Positions 61,994 through 64,000 of a stretch of 64,000 nucleotides of DNA are shown here, piece after piece (within the stretch, counting starts at the first letter, position 1; each line of letters opens with the position of its first letter). The stretch is taken from contig CAZXFW010000009.1 in the NCBI GenBank assembly GCA_964640175.1, forward strand, positions 47,739 to 111,738, written 5' to 3'. A program made the position numbers and the translations under genes. A model generated the notes under the pieces. It worked only from the letters and a program-made list of their open reading frames with translations. It made no database searches and was not told the origin of the DNA. This DNA comes from JACKDX01 sp964640175. GTDB taxonomy: Bacteria; Myxococcota_A; Polyangia; Polyangiales; GCA-016699535.

Positions 61994-62834
61994 TCAATTA
62001 TCCGACAGGCTACCGATAAGTAACGGCAAAGAGCGTTCGTAGCGATGGCTGGTGTGGCGGTGGCCTCCCTTGAACTCTTCAAACACGACGTTAACGCGTC
62101 GTTCACTGAGCAAGCGATGAAGCGCTCGGGCTCCGAATTGTAAGCCGTGCTCGTCATGCGTTCCTGCATCGAGATAGACCAATGTGTGAGAGCGAAATGC
62201 GTCGGGGTCGTGTTGTACCCGTTCCAGCGGGTCGTGTGCGAGCCAGCGCTTCCATACCTGAGGGTTAAGTGTGGCGTCGTACGCATCGAAGGGGAAATCT
62301 GCATGGGGCAAGGGTTGTTCGAGATTGGGTGCATAGGCACACGCTGCCGCGATGACAAGCATTCCCTCAAACTGCAAACTGGAGGGTTGGGGTGTTCGAA
62401 AAAACGCTTCAATGAATGCTTGAGGTCCACCTGCCTGCTCAAAGGCTACCGCTGCCCGTGCAAGAAGAGGNNNNNNNNNNNNNNNNNNNNNNNNNNNNNN
62501 NNNNNNNNNNNNNNNNNNNNNNNNNNNNNNNNNNNNNNNNNNNNNNNNNNNNNNNNNNNNNNNNNNNNNNTACAAGAATAGCGGGTTTTGAGATGCCGTT
62601 GGCAACCAAACGCTCAAAACGTTCTAGCACGTTGGGCTTCCAGGCTTCGTAGTTTAAAAAAGATCGGTGTGTGGCTGCAAAGCCTGCAAGCAGCATCACT
62701 GTGGGAAAACGTTTTTTTCCATCGTAACCCGCGGGAAGATACACCAAGAGCTCACGCTCTACAGGGTCGTTAAGCGTGTTTCCTTTTAAGATACGACTGT
62801 AAAACCGATCTTCTTTGAGTGTGCCTGCCAGCAT
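61994..62834 (-). CDS. Esterase-family alpha/beta hydrolase, interrupted by a gap
   Basis: The N-terminal part (62834 to 62571, 88 codons) has the PF00756-like start (ERELLVYLPAGYDGKKRFPTVMLLAGF). The C-terminal part (62470 to 61994) has the rest of the fold with TLVYLDAGTHDEHGLQ and the likely catalytic His in FEEFKGGHRHTSHRY. The Ser nucleophile segment should lie in the 100-N gap. The two parts are not in the same frame across exactly 100 bases, which fits an arbitrary gap length. It starts five bases after argS. The substrate is unknown. Confidence 0.85.
62471..62570. other. Assembly gap (100 N) inside the esterase gene
   Basis: This is a run of exactly 100 N. Frame continuity of the esterase needs a length divisible by three, so 100 cannot be the true size unless the gene is also frameshifted. 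Confidence 0.98.
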
Positions 62835-62839
62835 CGCGG

Positions 62840-64000
62840 TTACATTCGTTCCAGTACTTCAATACCTAGCAGTTCTAAGCCCATACGTAGCTGCAAGGCA
62901 GTAAGTTTTGCCAAGGTTAGCCGACTGAGACGTTCGTTGGCGTTGGCTTTGAGCACAGGACATTCTTGATAGAAGTGGCTAAAACAACGTGCTACGGCAT
63001 ACAAATGATCACACAGTATATGTGGCAGATAGCCTTCAGCGGCTTGGTGGACGGCTTCATCCCAACGCAAAAGCTGTTTAGCCAATGCAAGCTCGCTTGG
63101 ATGAATGAACAGCAATGGAGCGCCTTCAAAGGTATCGAAGTCAACGTCCCCTTTGCGAAACATCGTGCGCACGCGTGCGTAGGCGTATTGCAAATACGGT
63201 CCCGCGTTGCCTTTAAAGGAAATCATTTTATCCCAATCGAACTGGTAGTCGGTTAGCCGATTCTGACGTAAATCGGCGTATTTCACGGCACCGATACCTA
63301 CTGCCTTGGCCACCCTGGCAAGGTCGTGCTCGCTGACATCCAGCCCTTCGGCTTGAATGGTGGTGGCCGCGCGGGTTTGTGCCTCTTCGAGCAGTGCTTG
63401 TAACGGAACAGTGCCCCCATCACGGGTTTTCAGTGGCTTACCGTCCATTCCCAGGATAGATCCGAAATCCACCACTTGAAGTGTAACCGGCAAGCCAAGC
63501 TGTTGGGTCACGGCCGCAACTTGCTTGAAATGCAGTTTCTGTCGGCTATCGACCACATATAAGCAAAGTCCCGCATGAAAGTGTTCATGGCGGTACTGCA
63601 CCGTGGCGATGTCGGTGGTGGCATATAAAAAGGCGCCATCGCGTTTGCGGACGATCAGAGGTGTTTTCAGTTTGGCGAGTTCAGGCGGCTCTTTAAAAAA
63701 CACACACACTGCGCCTTGGTCTTCTACCGCAATCTTCTGCTCAAGGAGGCGACTGACCAACGGAGCGAGCATGTCGTGATAGAAACTCTCGCCAAGCCAG
63801 TAATCAAATGAGACGTTCAACAACGTGTACAATTGTTGCAAGTCATGACGGCTGATGTCCACCAACTGCGTCCAGATGGCACGATTTTCAGAATCGCCCT
63901 GTTGTAACGTAGCGAGTTCTGAGCGTGCGGTTTGCGCAAAGGTTTCATCGGTTTTGGCAAGTTCGTTGGCGTCTTTGTAAATTCGCTCAAGTTCAGCAAT
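62840..64000 (-). CDS. argS: Arginyl-tRNA synthetase (C-terminal part, cut by window end)
   Basis: This class I aminoacyl-tRNA synthetase charges tRNA-Arg. The frame is open to the window edge (reading IAELERIYKDANELAK inward), so the TTG at 63865 is not the real start. The N-terminal domain and HIGH motif lie outside. Visible are the catalytic-core segments IVRKRDGAFLYATTDIA and YVVDSRQKLHFKQV, and the KMSKS-equivalent GMDGKPLKTRDGG. The C-terminal anticodon-binding helical domain ends in LLGIEVLERM. About 387 residues of a usual 560-590 remain. It heads the leftward operon argS - esterase - HEAT-like - TauE/SafE. Confidence 0.96.
   Translation of the reverse strand: MAELERIYKDANELAKTDETFAQTARSELATLQQGDSENRAIWTQLVDISRHDLQQLYTLLNVSFDYWLGESFYHDMLAPLVSRLLEQKIAVEDQGAVCVFFKEPPELAKLKTPLIVRKRDGAFLYATTDIATVQYRHEHFHAGLCLYVVDSRQKLHFKQVAAVTQQLGLPVTLQVVDFGSILGMDGKPLKTRDGGTVPLQALLEEAQTRAATTIQAEGLDVSEHDLARVAKAVGIGAVKYADLRQNRLTDYQFDWDKMISFKGNAGPYLQYAYARVRTMFRKGDVDFDTFEGAPLLFIHPSELALAKQLLRWDEAVHQAAEGYLPHILCDHLYAVARCFSHFYQECPVLKANANERLSRLTLAKLTALQLRMGLELLGIEVLERM

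Overview
The window looks like a draft chromosomal scaffold of a Gram-negative, lipoprotein-rich bacterium, most likely Myxococcota or a related deltaproteobacterial lineage. The reasons are the tandem Cys-rich units with the signature DxDCGGxxCxxC followed by FG-GAP repeats, the many secreted lipoproteins of unknown family, a HAD-IG 5'-nucleotidase directly behind rplU-rpmA, and frequent TTG/GTG starts. Base composition is near 50% GC by eye. Three runs of exactly 100 N (45513-45612, 58264-58363, 62471-62570) are scaffold joins of unknown real length. They create false fusions or truncations, so genes on either side are annotated separately or flagged. No CRISPR array, insertion sequence, prophage, integrase or classical restriction-modification pair was seen.

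Layout. 1-6 kb: the 3' part of the Na+/H+ antiporter nhaA, a quinol-type nitric oxide reductase with a perfect inverted repeat over its likely promoter, a lipoprotein serpin followed by a strong terminator, and a frameshifted SH3-like lipoprotein. 6-12 kb: the glutamate synthase operon gltB-gltD. 12-16 kb: a tiny secreted protein with a perfect ribosome binding site, a large Cys-rich/FG-GAP surface lipoprotein and a convergent unknown lipoprotein. 16-21 kb: a SulP anion transporter whose fused carbonic anhydrase domain has lost zinc ligands, then an NfeD-like/flotillin operon. 21-28 kb: a five-gene operon of unrecognised lipoproteins and one multi-helix membrane protein, the best candidate for an undescribed envelope system. 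28-33 kb: a beta-CASP metallo-beta-lactamase nuclease, a KefB-like antiporter and an orphan DNA methyltransferase. 33-38 kb: an outer-membrane-type protein, a c-type cytochrome lipoprotein, a RegB/RegA redox two-component system, the manganese exporter mntP and a diheme cytochrome lipoprotein.

38-48 kb: an APH-like/P-loop kinase fusion, cardiolipin synthase, a TetR-TolC-lactonase operon, an ABC-F ATPase and a cyclophilin separated by a gap, a PrxQ/Bcp peroxiredoxin and a GT-C glycosyltransferase-like membrane protein. 48-55 kb: an MgtC/DUF4010 membrane protein, a phytase-esterase-like lipoprotein, a lipoprotein L,D-transpeptidase, and a nucleoside deaminase pair (cytidine deaminase and an MtaD-type amidohydrolase). 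55-64 kb: rplU-rpmA-nucleotidase, tRNA-Ala(GGC), a secreted coiled-coil protein, truncated ribF, gpmI, and a leftward operon argS - esterase - HEAT-like protein - TauE/SafE permease, with argS running off the window edge.

Together the genes suggest a respiring, redox-sensing bacterium (quinol NO reductase, RegBA, c-type cytochromes, PrxQ) that spends much coding capacity on its envelope (more than a dozen lipoproteins, L,D-transpeptidase, cardiolipin synthase, flotillin). All function calls are from reading protein motifs by eye. No database search was run.
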